Origin: Massarina eburnea CBS 473.64
Lineage: Eukaryota > Ascomycota > Dothideomycetes > Pleosporales > Massarinaceae
NCBI GenBank assembly: GCA_010093635.1
Contig: MU006780.1
Coordinates: 452,678-516,677, forward strand
Direction: 5' to 3'
DNA: 64,000 bases
Shown here: positions 43,772 through 55,887 of the stretch, piece after piece
How the letters are laid out: each line of letters starts with the position of its first letter
How positions within the stretch are numbered: the first letter of the stretch is position 1
Position numbers and translations under genes: made by a program
The notes under the pieces: model-generated
What the model saw: the letters and a program-made list of their open reading frames with translations, nothing else
Database searches by the model: none
Told to the model about the DNA's origin: nothing

Positions 43772-44872
43772 TTAAGCGCTTGAGGGAGCAGCAGAGCCGG
43801 AAGGCGCAGCAGAGCCGGAAGGAGGAGCACCGGCACCCTCGTTACCGCCGAAGGTGCTCGAGCTGCTGGTCGCGGTCATGTTGACACCGAGAGTGATGTA
43901 ACCGACCATTCCGTTGGCGTAGTCCACACCGTCCAAAGCCTCAACCTGAATAATGGGGACCCATCCGGTACCGGTCTCACCGCTGTAGATGCTGTCGACG
44001 TCGTTGGTGGTCCTGTTGATCTGCGTGTGCGACGCATAGGGCTCCATGGCCATGATCTTCTGGCTGAGCTCCTCATCGAAGAACAGCTGACCGGTGGAAA
44101 CAACGTTGGAAGCGGAAACGGTGCCGTTGTCGCGAACGGTCCAGTCAGTGTGCGCCTCAACGTGGATGTGGATGGTGCGCTCGATGTAGAAACCAGGGAA
44201 GACGGTAGCCATCTCCATCACACCGTTGTCGTCAGTGGGCCACATTCCGCGCAACCAGGTGGAGTTGCCGGTGTGGAGGTCTAGATCCGCGCTAACGGTC
44301 TTGTTGAGTTGGTCCAGGAGCTCCTCGAAGGGGGTATTGGGGGAGAGGGCCTCGAATGAGGAGTAGGATCCCGTGGCGTTGCCTAAAGTGTGTTAGCGTT
44401 CAATTCCGGCTTGCAGTGTAGAGTTAAAGAAGGACTTACAGTGCCACATATCAATGAGAACATTAGTCGCCGGCTCGCAAGTGTTGACGTCCAGGACTCC
44501 AATGTCGAGGTACAGCGGGATACCAGCTTGGCCCTCGCTCATGTCTTGCCTGAGGGTTTCACTGCGCGGCCACACGTACGGACCAGCGGTGACATCCGGA
44601 ACAAGCACACAAGTGTCGTTCTGGATGGTGCTGTAGTGGGGGGACTCAGTGTTGATGGTGACATTGGTGCTACGCGGGATGATGCTAGTGCCCATGGAGC
44701 GCTTGTTCAAAGAACGCTTCTTGCGGTTCATGGCGAAAGCACCAGCGCTAGCAGCGCATCGCTTGTTGATGTTGGACTGGGCAGCCATATCGCGGGCATC
44801 GACGTGGTGCGGGTGTGCCTCCGTGGTAGCAAGCGCGAGCGCGAGCGCAAGAAGAGAGGATGTAGCGCGCAT
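43772..44872 (-). CDS. Secreted intradiol ring-cleavage dioxygenase
   Basis: Two exons (44872-44440, 44382-43772) encode 347 aa; the 57-nt intron splits a Cys codon, giving DMWHCNATGSYSS. A clear signal peptide (MRATSSLLALALALATTEA) is followed by an Arg/Lys-rich propeptide-like stretch. The fold resembles protocatechuate 3,4-dioxygenase, which opens catechol-type rings between the hydroxyls with Fe(III). The likely iron ligands are Tyr99 (AGPYVWP), Tyr210 (FPGFY), His216 and His218 (TIHIHV). The C-terminal tail repeats GSAAPSGSAAPS and ends in SSA, a low-complexity extension common in this fungal secreted group. Such enzymes are thought to act outside the cell on lignin- or plant-derived aromatics. 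A TATA box lies about 125 bp upstream. Confidence 0.9.
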
Positions 44873-47231
44873 GATGGATTGGTGAACGACTGTTTGGCTG
44901 GTGGAACGGATTGAAACAAGAGCGAGTGTGGAGAGCGAATGGAGGAATTGGATGATCCGATGGCGAAGGAATGAAACAGTGAACGATCAAACCTCTTATA
45001 TAAGAATACCAACACCATCACTGCCACCTTCAGAGGTCCACACCTATCTTTTTTCGTAACCATGTATTCTGCCAAGCTTCCGAACTTCAATGGCAACGCG
45101 TACTTGGTTCTTGAAAGAAGTGCCGAGCCCGCTATCCACGGCATACCGCCGAGTCAAAACTACCCGACTTGTGTAAGGCTGGTTCGGTGAAAACGATCAT
45201 GTTCCCCCGATTCTACCGTCCCTGCGTCAATGCCCTATATTTTGTCCAATTGCGAGACTTTGTTTGTTAAGCTGACGAACGTTTCACGCGTCAGTTGGTG
45301 ATGATTGGCTGTGTTGCTGTACGCGTAAGGCGGTGGAGACGAAACGGCCCGTGATGCTACCCTTGTAGATTAGGCCGTATGCGTGTTCAAGATAAAGCCG
45401 GTGGGGCGGTTTGCGAATAGCTAATATTGAGCTTAGTTTGAAGGGGCAATGATGGCCTGTCTGCATGCGAATGCTTGCGAATGCTTGCGAATCATGAAGA
45501 GCCTGATTTCTTATAGTCGGTGTTGTGTTGGCAGACTACTATATTTTAGCCTGAGGAACTATTTTTGTGCCTTATAACAATGCGAACTATACAATGCAAA
45601 TCACTTGCATATGTTCTAAGCATGGTTCTTTGTTCGAGAAGTAACCTTTGTCATGTTCTTCTCATCATGACTTGTCGTTGTGGAAAAAGATGAAATACAG
45701 GTTCTGACTTCAATTCAGGCTAAAAGCTAGTCATGAGGTTATCCCCATTGAGCGGCATGCCGAACTGTTGTAGCAGTCTACTGTATCAGAAGTTGAAGTG
45801 AAAAAGGAAGGCAGTTGACTATATCCAACGTATTATCAATAATAAACCGATGTTCGTGCATAAATCTTCTCTATCCCTTCCAGAGCCCGCGGAGTCACAC
45901 TTGGATATGGATTGATCACTGACCACGGATGTTCATTCACCTTCACTCTTCCTCTCAATATTCTTCACCATCATCTTATGATCTCTCACAGACGAGATAC
46001 GTTTCTATGTGGTGGTGAATCTACGAGTGATTTTCCAAAGAGCCATGTACTCACAAGAGCTCATAGTATCACTCTGTTTCAGCCAAGATGCTCGCACTGG
46101 AACGCAGTGTTAAAATCGCTTTCTAGGGACGAGTATTGTGCATGTTCCATCGTCCTATGATCCTGTAGGTTTCGTACACCATGAATGCCATCCGTTGAGT
46201 AACGTTGGTAAGATGCAATATCAAAAGTGCGAAGCCTATGTGGACAGAAATGAACGACAGTGAACTGTCCAGCCAGATAACACTAACGCTAATGCACATA
46301 TATAGAGCATTGTCACAACGCCACCCTTCCGACTAAGCTTCAACCTCTCTTTCTTCGTATATCACTATTCAATAGCTCCAGTGTTGATCACACCGCCATA
46401 CGAATGCGCGAATACAATGCCGACACTCCTTTCTCCTTGCATAAATTGAAAACTTTCATCGCGAAGGCATTGAATGTCTTCTGACTTTGAAAGAGGTGAT
46501 AGATCACTGACACACTTCTTCCTGGATTGGTGTGAAAATGAACTTGGATAACGCGCCTTCTCGAAAATCTTGCGCATGGGCGTAAATGGATTAGGCGGGC
46601 ACTATGATCCGTGTATTAAGATAGCAGTCAGCGATGTCATCTTCTCGAGGAGCTTTGTATCGCTTGTTGACGGAATACCACTAAGCTATTCAATATACGC
46701 AAGTGAGGTAACATTAGTGTCTTCACCGACTTGAGATGGTAGTTCTGCTAATGGTAAACATAAGTAGATGATAGAATATATCGATCGCACTTTCAGTTTG
46801 TGAGCCGGTTTTCAGTGATCTCCGCCACAGTACTTCTGCACACCCATCGTAAATCATTCCTAGCGTAAGTAATTGAAGTTAAGTGTATTGAGAATGGATA
46901 TGGGCATGGTATGGAATTAGCTGATATGTGATACACATATGATAACCTTTCTATTCCCAATCACCATGCTATCATTTTGCGTTGTCACCTAATTCACGAG
47001 GGCTACCTCACGAATATAAGAGCCCGTTTTTATACACAACATAAAACAACGGCAAAGATACTTATCACAGAACTATACAGCACGAAAGCTCCAGACTACT
47101 AATTATCAGACTCGAAACAGAACATATACCAGCGTTCAAACCATAAGCCTCGCCGCATTGAATTTCTTGTAATCCAGTATATAGTCAGTATCTACGACTT
47201 CTACATCCCCACTACCTCATCTTCGTAGAAG
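44873..47231. other. Long intergenic region, AT-rich
   Basis: This 2.4-kb gap starts with the dioxygenase promoter (TATA element at 44995-45004). A 10-bp unit, gcgaatgctt, occurs two and a half times in tandem near 45467-45491. No domain-bearing frame was seen, and ORFs are shorter than 85 codons. The right end has TATAAGAG near 47014 and is likely the promoter of the small Cys-rich gene. Confidence 0.55.
44995..45004 (-). promoter_or_regulatory. TATA box of the dioxygenase gene
   Basis: cttatataag reads identically on both strands and lies 123-132 bp upstream of the dioxygenase ATG, a normal distance for a fungal gene with a strong inducible promoter. Confidence 0.55.
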
Positions 47232-47528
47232 ATGTGCAAAGTCGAGGTCGATTTCTATATCGGCTGCGGATGCAGAGTCCAGACTGGTAAAGTCAAGCAC
47301 AGTAGAGGGACACCTTGTCGAAGATTTCGTAATTGGGTCCCCTACTACGGGGTCAGGTTTAAGTACGATGGTTATTGTCGTTCCTGTGGGATCCCAGAGG
47401 TCGGATTGACAATGGGGAAGCGGGCGTGGATGCACGGTATGGCGTGGCACCAATTTCGATACGAAAACCTAGATCAGTACGGCGATTCGTTTTTCTGGTC
47501 AACCACAGACTGGTGGAATGAAGATTAA
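47232..47528 (+). CDS. Small Cys- and Trp-rich hypothetical protein
   Basis: A single 98-aa frame with ATG at 47232 and TAA at 47526. It begins MCKVEVDFYIGCGCRV and carries six Cys (C2, C12, C14, C29, C49, C52), with C-x-C and C-x2-C pairs that could bind a metal or form disulfides. The C-terminal half is rich in Trp, Tyr and Phe. There is no signal peptide, so it is not a typical secreted effector. Support comes from an upstream TATA-like element (near 47014) and from a partial second copy at 47923-48012 that keeps the DFYI-CG core, which implies a real protein family. Function unknown. Confidence 0.55.
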   Translation: MCKVEVDFYIGCGCRVQTGKVKHSRGTPCRRFRNWVPYYGVRFKYDGYCRSCGIPEVGLTMGKRAWMHGMAWHQFRYENLDQYGDSFFWSTTDWWNED

Positions 47529-47922
47529 TATGGCATAAAAGGATATCCATGTAGCTCGCTGTCTTGGACAAGGTATAGGCTGGATCAGTGTACTTGGGGG
47601 AATATATTGGACAGAAGTAGCAACCCTGGTTAGTATACAAGTTGTAAAATGGCTTTGATCATATCCATATTCATTGTTTCCACATATCTCATGCCTATTG
47701 AATTATGTCATTTTATTCAAATTCACAGCGCAAAGCCCCATTGCTACAGTCACGATCTAGACCTGACTTTCATCTAGCATCCATCTCAGGAAATTATGGA
47801 TCGTTTCTATCCTTGCAATGAATCACGGTGAGTACTGCTATCGTCTACACCGCAAGAGTGTTGGAATTCTAGATTACGCATAGTACTCGTAATGGTATTT
47901 CAATGCCAGACCGCCATCTATC

Positions 47923-48012
47923 ATGGGTATTATACGGGCCGACTTCTATATTGAATGTGGATACTTCATTGCCAACACCAGACTAACGTACTACTGCCTC
48001 CCAAAGGCCTAG
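47923..48012 (+). pseudogene. Truncated second copy of the small Cys-rich protein
   Basis: An ATG-initiated 29-codon frame reads RADFYIECGYFIANTR after MGII. It aligns with VEVDFYIGCGCRVQTG of the 47232 gene and then stops at TAG (48010-48012). No continuation in other frames was found. A diverged, truncated duplicate about 0.7 kb downstream in the same orientation is the simplest reading. Confidence 0.45.
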
Positions 48013-51000
48013 AATCGTATCTGTCTACTGGGGAATTCATAAAGAAAGTCAAATACGAGTGGTCTACTGCATAATACTTGGTATCATTTGTAGCAGTATT
48101 GTGGAAGATGATGAGAGGCTTGTGGAAGTTATCGAGACTTGGGATGATCCTCATGTCCAGGATAAGGAACATGAACATGTTTATATATACGCTGGACGCT
48201 TTTACGTATTGAACAGCAAGAGATAGGAAGCCGATAAACAGACAATTGCAAAAACAGCTGGGGTTCGAGAGGGAAATGAACAGAAGAACCAGAACAACAG
48301 AGCAGAACATGAAGGAAAAGGCGATGGGAACTATAAGTGGTCATACTCATGACCCATATGAGCATTTCAGAGTCCGATTTGGCTCCTGCATGTCTTCCCT
48401 GAACTTCGGAGCCATCAATTCTAAGCTATGTGTACTAGGCAAAGTTATTCAAAAGAAAACTCTGTTTAGGCACATTATCCACATCGAATCATTAAACACA
48501 CCACGCAGCACCTTCTACAATGCAGATAAGCTACATGACGTGTGGATAAATTCGCATCTACCGCAGCCCCACAGATGTCTATATCAAGTTTCTCTATACA
48601 TCACTACAATGTTGAATTTATTAATGACCACGAAACAAAGCTTGTTCCTCGCGGACTGCGGAAATATCCTTGAGTAGCCATCAAAACTCAAACTGTATGG
48701 ACGAGAGCTCGCAATTCGACCTAATAAGCATTCTCATAGGATTGTACCATGTAGTCTGCGTGCCATTCGAGACCGAAGCTTCAGGTGCAACAAATCCAGC
48801 AGATAAAGACGCGACCCCGAGCCGAGCTGACAGTTGATTACGTGCATCAGCACGCAAGGTGGATACAAGGGATCGATCAATCGGTAGCATGTGCTCCTTG
48901 TCGATAGTCGCTAACAATACGTGCTATCATACTCCACTCTACTCCACCTTCGAGATGATGATTTTCTGTGGTTTCGTGGTCACTGAGTCAGTGTTGTTGA
49001 GGGACGGGTGATTGATATAGGCAGTGGAGGAAAAGAATATCACCGAATTCTCTATTACTAGACAAGGACGCGACAGACTTCTATGGAAAGGAAAATTGAT
49101 CGCGAGGAACATAGTCCTTGCTGCCAGATCCTAGTATAACGGTTGCGGCTCCGTCATTTTCTAGCACGACAGATATTTGTTTAAGAGCTACACAGAAGTT
49201 GTTTGAGACGTTACTTGGAATTCCGATTTAGGAAAGACTACTGGGGTCGACTTGCATACACCTGCATACAGTGCATACACAGTGCATAGTACCTTGTATT
49301 CTTATACATGCTCACGCACCCGCATTACTAGATGCGGACACGACCCCCAGTTCGGCCCCAACTACGCCGTCTCGCGAAGTCAGTAGGATCCGACACCGAC
49401 GAGAAACAAAGATTTCTTAGCAGTGGAGTAATTGTGAGAGGTTCAAACTCTACCGAGTTGCGGGATTGACTAAGCATTGGTAGGGCATCTTATCTGACTC
49501 TAGCGCAAGTCATAAGCACGAACGCCCTAACCGAGACAGATAGCATGCATGATGACGGCAACTCGTAAATGCCATCCATCGATCCTCTCTATCCCCGAAA
49601 ATCCAACCTTGAGGCGAAAAGGCAACTCAATAATGGCCTATTAACTCCGCCCCTATCCACCGCTGAAACTCCCTTCCATTTTCGCAAACTCCTACATGGA
49701 AGCCCAAAGCCATGCTCTCCTAGGAATAATATGCAGGGCTCATATCTAGCGCATATCTCTCCGGAGTGCGAATGTGGGGAATACATACTTTCGGACCTGT
49801 ATGCCGGGTGTTTTGGTTGGTCGGAGGGTGCATCGGGCTGATTAGGCACAGCGCGTGTATCACGGCCTGAGAGCAGAAGCCTCCAGCTGGAGAAGATGTG
49901 GCACAGGTATGCAAGATTAAGCCTAGACGGTGAAGCTGCGGAGTCATCACTGCGGTAAGTAAACGACATGCAAAAAATACAGTGATAATACGTGTCATGA
50001 GATAGGAGAAGTATTGGTGGCGTTGGGAGGAATGTCAGGACAGTATGTAAGGCAATTCACGGAGGCTCACCTTGCGCAGTCAGCAACCCCAGCGGGGAAA
50101 AATCCAGTCGTGTACCTGAGCATCATCTTTGCCAGGTCACAACAATTGGTGGGAAAAACCCGACAATTGCAATGCCGGGATCTAGTGCTGACGGAAACCA
50201 CCAACACCTTGAACAACCCAGCTGTTGTCCAAGTTAGAGTTGCGCGTAAATCCTTCCGGTATTCGAAGCCTTTACATCAGCACTTTAAAATAATGGCTCG
50301 CCGCTCGAGGAGCAAGCTCGGAGGGACCGGCGGGATGGTTTCTGAGGAACATGGAATGCCGAGTGGAAAACACGCACGAATAGGAAGCTCCACACTTCAT
50401 GATCAACACAGGGCCCCCGAGGTGATCATCCAAGGGCCATGAGTGTGGTAGACGTTGGTCGCGGCCGCGCAGCACAGTATGGAGCAAACTAAGGGAAGCC
50501 AAAAAGGTTCAATCGTACCGCTGCCGAGTAAAGGATGCCGTGTTTGCCCGACCACGACGCGTACCTCAATGAATCAGAGCTAAACGCGCTTTTCAAATTC
50601 TTCGTTCTATCACGTTATAAGGAGCTTGCTTGCAGCGTCTCTCTGAGTAGGGATCCTTGGGTATACAATACCGCTGGCAGTCCTTCACCGAGATACGACC
50701 AGCCTTGTTGTTAGTGTGGGTAGTGGTCGTCAACATACTATACACACAATGATAGACTGTATTTGCTCTGCATAGGAGATCTTCACATCGTGCCACATGG
50801 AGAAGGATCAATTGGGTTATTCCAGGCTCGATTCCTGTTGGTGTTCACGGCCCTTGTCAGTCTTTCGAGGAAAGAAAAAAAGACAGCAGATGAGGGGGGG
50901 GGACGCGGATCCGGACTGCACACGAAGCCAATGCCGGAACACCCCGTCGCCCATGGGCCCAGAAAAGGTGTAGCTTGGACCTTAGCCAGCTCCCAGGGCT

Positions 51001-51562
51001 GAGTATCAAGATGCCGATCTTTCTCCCCACGCCGTTTCGTTTCACCCCCAGAAGGCGGCCACGGATCATGGGTCGCCAAGCGCAGGGGTAGCACAGGTCG
51101 CCGTCACTGCACCACGACCAAAAAAGCCATCGAAAGCGCAACCTTTTGGCTGCATGCAAGGTCGTAGGACTTGGCCAAGGTTGAGCTGAACGCAGCCATG
51201 TTGAAAAGCTAAAAGCAGAGCTTGTTAAGTCGACAGACCAGGGTGTAGCGGGTGGACGTGCATGATTATCCTGAAGTCTGAGCTTCCACGCAAGCCAGTT
51301 CATCACCGCCGGTGCCGTGGCTGTCGACCTGCGGTATCAGGGTCTAGACAGTCAGCTGGGGCTCAGATATTAAGATGTGCTTACCGCCCGCAGCCCGCAC
51401 CCAGAAGCTGATATCTCTGTTTTGACGGCGTTGACATCACGTTGACACCAGCCCTGTTCACGAGTCACGACACGCCTTTTGGTGTTCGTGTCGTGTTGTT
51501 TGTGCCGACTTTCATCTTTCATCCCTTCTCACTCCCGCGGACATAGGCACTGTTACACAGTA
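48013..51562. other. Long intergenic region, no gene recognised
   Basis: This 3.5-kb region has no frame with recognisable domains. The longest frames (48246-48677, 143 codons; 50014-50442, 142 codons; 50857-51306 minus, 149 codons) lack coding texture or splice support. gcatac-type repeats occur at 49252-49285. The last 300 bp are the likely promoter and 5' UTR of the bZIP gene. Spliced or non-coding transcripts cannot be excluded. Confidence 0.5.
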
Positions 51563-52629
51563 ATGGATTATACATACTTCAGTTCGGCACCACAGCCCTA
51601 TGCCTTCATGGGCATGCCCGCCGCGGGCTTCTCGCACGGCCTCGACCCCGAGACAATTAGCAGCATTGTACGTGCTCCCAACAAGCCACTCACCCACTCC
51701 ACTCGATCCAACCCCGCATCATCGAGCGACGAGCTTTGACTAATCATCGTCGATGGAATAGGAACCTTTGGACGCGAACTTCCTCCCTACCGGGCACTAC
51801 GATGCCTTCAACTTCCCCCCGCAAGACCTGTCCACGTCACAGGGCTCGCCCGACCCCTTGGTGCCCAACACGCCCATTGTGGGCAGCCTCGATAGCGGGA
51901 TAGGCGGCGACATGGAAGACGGCCGAGCGCTCACGGCACGGAGCAGCAGTGAAGAGAAAGAAGCCAGCCTGACACCGGCCCAGAGCCGGCGAAAGGCACA
52001 GAACCGAGCAGCGTAAGCACCATCCTTTCCATCCCATGTAGATAGCTTGTGCTGACAAGTACAACAACAGTCAACGGGCCTTCCGCGAACGCAAGGAACG
52101 CCACGTCCGCGACCTCGAAGCCAAACTCAACGTGCTCGAGTCCTCGACGCACACGCTCCAATCCGACAACGAGCGGCTAAAACTCGCTCTCCAACGCGCA
52201 CGCACCGAGAACGAGATCCTACGCGCCTCGACCGGCAACTCGTCGCCCTCAAGCTCCCGTCCCGGCTCCGTAACTTTCCCTTCGCCCGGCGCGCACCTCA
52301 ATGCCGACGACATGCTCCTCGACGACGACAACAACGCGAAATACAACGTACAACCCCTTCCCAACGGCAGCGTGATCAACAGTGCGGAAAATGACCAACC
52401 GGCTTCACGGCGGATAGGCAAGGCATCGAAAGAGATTCCTGCGAGCCAGGTGTGGGACTTGATTCAGTCGCATCCGTTGGTGAAGCAGGGGCACGTTGAT
52501 ATCGCGGATGTGTGTGAGCGGCTGAAGGGGGCGGTCAAGTGCGACGGGAATGGGCCTGTGTTTGAAGAGTTGGTTGTATGGGCAGCGGTTGAGAGTTCGA
52601 GGAGAAGTGGTGGTGACGAGCTAATCTAA
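51563..52629 (+). CDS. Yap-like (fungal AP-1-like) bZIP transcription factor
   Basis: Three exons (51563-51667, 51762-52012, 52071-52629) give 304 aa. Intron 2 falls inside the DNA-contact region and restores QNRAAQRAFRERKERH, the Yap-type basic region (Q-N-x-A-x-Q-x-x-F-R), followed by a leucine zipper (LEAKLNVLESSTHTLQSDNE). The C-terminal block, about residues 250-295 (VWDLIQSHPLVKQGHVDIAD and CERLKGAVKCDGNGPVFEE), is conserved in a fungal bZIP subgroup. The Cys-rich redox domains (nuclear-export c-CRD) of Yap1 itself are not present, so this is a Yap-related factor and not the classic oxidative-stress sensor. It would act in the nucleus on TTAC/GTAA-type sites. Its target genes cannot be read from the sequence. 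Confidence 0.88.
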
Positions 52630-54345
52630 TGAGCTGTCCCTGGCCCCCCATCTATTGATTGCGTATAGAGGGACATTGGCAGTCGGAGTTATGCGGTTGA
52701 TTTATTATACCCGTTCATGACTATATGTTGACAACACGTCTAGTCTGACTTTTATTGTCTAACTAATACTGGCGTTCTGCGCGAGTGCTTTCATTCACGA
52801 ATCTTGATACGACTTTTTTTACTGTCAACATATGCACAGATCGACATGTATTCTGTAGATCGTTACCCCATGCCCTCCATCTAGGTACCAACTTCTGCAC
52901 CGGTGCCACAGCACTTCACATGGCGATATCATGTCTACCCAAGGCAGCAAGACCCGCTAGTCGACCCCGCAATCCCATCCCATCCCGAAGCCCGAACGCC
53001 AATAATGCACCCAAAAGCCACCATCCCTCCCACCAAGTCTGCATCACGAAGTTTAAATTCGCAGACCCATGGATGAAGCTGTTCAATCGAAAATCATCCC
53101 GCGGGGGTACCCGTAGCCCCAACAATCGAAACATCACAAGCCTATCATCATGGCTTATGCTCTAGAGTGCCGACGGGGTAGAAGTCGACTTCTTTGCAAC
53201 ATGTCCCTCCGTTATGGTGCAGAGCTCCTATCTTTAGTCTGCGTATCTAGCAGCTCAGCTCAGCGACCCTGGAGGGCATTGGAGTGAAGATATACATGGC
53301 CAGACCCATTTCGCAGTCTTCAGCTATGCGAAAGACGTCACTGGCGCCCCACAGATACACGCCGACTTCTTGCACAGCTCATTTTGCGCGGATGTGCAGG
53401 GCGGCTTCAGTCGTTGATATCGAGGCGCTGGTAGGAGCCAGGCTACGATCCGGTGGGAGATGGCGTGCTGTACATATGGACCACAAAGGTACGCACCGTC
53501 CGCTAGAGGCTTCATCGACGCGGCGCGAGAATATAGCATTGTTGAGATAGACGGAATATCCGTTGCGTCGGAGACTTTTTTGCGAGAGGGGGGAGGCAGC
53601 AAGGCTTGCGTGTTTTGGGGGTTGGAGAGCCGGACCTGCGATGGCGTGTTCAGATGCTGCGAGAAATAATGCATCCGAGGACATACCTAGTTTTCCGACC
53701 ACTCTCAACACCGGAGAGCCTCCGATCTTGCGGGGTTCACGCTGTATGATAGAGGTGGTGACGGAGGACCGCGCTCTGGGAGTTGCTGCAACGTGCCCGC
53801 GTCGAGGTTGAACGGGCGTGAACTCGTTATGTCAATCGGTCTTTCGATCTCTGCGTCGAGGACAATAATGTAGTTTTCTGTGATCCACGACCTCTCTATT
53901 AATTCTAGGACCTGTTGGCTACGAACCACATGTGCTAGTTCGTTCATCATATCGCAAAGCTAACGATATCCAGTTCCCTACTTCTCCACCGGGCTGAAGG
54001 CGAAGCAGCCTTTAGGCGTTATTGGGAAACTGTCAACAGCATAATACGCAGTCGATTCATCCCCTAAAAGGGAACGTATAGTATTCTGCACATCGGTTTG
54101 TTAGACACGAGGCGTAGCGTTTACCGTCATTATGCAGACATTCTTCTTCTACCACACCACCTACGCCACAGCTCCATCTAAAGACCGAAAAGTGCCCGAG
54201 TTATCTGTTCCAACACAACTCAACAACAATATGCCTTCAATAGCCGGTGTATCTTAGTACCACGTTATCAATGACCGTATTCGTCCAGAACACTCGTTTG
54301 ACCATAATCCCCGCTCCCACACCACACCACACCTACGCCGGCCCA

Positions 54346-54385
<40 letters not shown>

Positions 54386-55887
54386 CAAGTCAAATCCCAA
54401 CCCGAGATAAGAATGGGAGTATTATTCGTAGCACGATTCTTGTTGAGAAGTCAGTCCAATCTACACACACACACATTCATCCCATATACACACCACCAAA
54501 ATTCTCGAGCCCCTACCTAGGCCTTGCATACCACCTATAACCTCCAACGTATATCGCAAACCCCACTACCCACTACACCACGCCTCGAATCCCGCGGTAC
54601 AGTATCAGTATCTCCGATCCGCATGTCAGCAATTAAGTGCATGGTTCGTCTACGATCCATTACCTGTGCCTAGGTGCTGGGTGCTAGGTGCTGCGGTATC
54701 TAGCATTTAAATAGTTCCCACTACACCGCAATCCAAGACTAACCGACCAACCGACCACCTAACCAACCAACCAACCCTTACAGCTCGCGCCGTCAGAATA
54801 AGTAGACAGGGTCACGAAACCAGGCCAATAATGCATCTCCAGGACGTGTATATATATCCAAGGAAAAAGAATACTAGACTCGGAGGACACCATGGAACAA
54901 AATCATTGAGATAGGTAGATGCGTTGATGTAGATTCATTTTCGAACCCAAGCCCCTCCTTCCCGTCGCGTTTTTCCATATCTAGGTCTGGGTGTAGGGTA
55001 CTAACAACACAATACTCACATCAACATCAACATCAACATGTACCCACAACCGATTAAAAAACCAAAGCCAAAGCCAAAGCCACACTCATTCATCACCCAC
55101 AAGTCCACAAGTCCACACGTCCACCCCTTCATCCCACCCCCCCCTCCCACACAGAACAGAACAGAGTCTAAATGTCACTCAGCACAGCAGCGTACATGAT
55201 TACTATTATCTAAACCGACTAGATTAGATACCGAAAGTCCGTACCATTAATACCGCCACCACAATCAATCAATCAATCAATCAATCTAATTACCTTTTCC
55301 TCTGCACTCCCTTGTACCCCTGCACCCCCTAGACTGGCGTTTAGTAATTTCGTATAGTTGCGTCCTGTGAAGGAGTTAAGACTACAGTATAACGTACTAC
55401 TGTCACTTCTTAAACAACGAAAGCTCTTTACTGAATAAATAGCCGTACCAAAAAAAAAAAACAAGAAGAAGCGTGTAAAGAAGGAAAGGCCACAAAAACA
55501 CCCCCCCCCCCCCTTTAAACAATCTACTTTAGGCGCGAGATAGATTACGAGTTCTGCACAAACATAGATATACAGATACATATCCTTGATCCCTTAGTAT
55601 CTAGTATCTAGTATCTAGCCCCAAGCTCGAGCTCGAGCCCAAGCATACAAGCCCAGCAACCCAAAACTTTCCACAACCATACGTGCAACCCCCTTAGATT
55701 TTTGAGTCAAATATATAGGTATAGTGCCGAGTAGAATCCACAATCCCAAAGAATCACCCTCCACCACTCTACCTCCCCCTCTGAAACAAAGGCGATTCTG
55801 GAGATCATATGCAGTGCAATGGACCAACCTTCTCCCTCCCATCTATATACACCACGCCTTCCCACCACAGCCATGCAAATGAATCAA
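52630..55887. other. Long intergenic region rich in microsatellites
   Basis: This 3.3-kb region has no recognisable gene. It contains an ATC/CAT microsatellite (54348-54383), ccaa repeats near 54745-54778, caacat repeats near 55021-55039, a caat repeat (55262-55285), poly-A (55449-55461) and poly-C (about 55500-55514). The strand is C/A-rich over long stretches. The right end is the 3' region of PLP2. Confidence 0.55.
54348..54383. repeat. Trinucleotide microsatellite (CAT)12
   Basis: Twelve uninterrupted CAT units in a non-coding region, likely polymorphic between strains. Confidence 0.95.

Noticed and set aside
48246..48677. 143-codon plus-strand frame
   Set aside because: Lacks domain or signal peptide, and AT-rich random frames of this size are expected in a 3.5-kb gap.
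49430..49475. tRNA-like T-arm phrase gagaggttcaaactc
   Set aside because: Stem pairing is poor, and no acceptor, D or anticodon arms could be placed around it.
50857..51306. 149-codon minus-strand frame before the bZIP gene
   Set aside because: Trp/Arg/Leu-rich text without family features, overlapping the probable bZIP upstream region.
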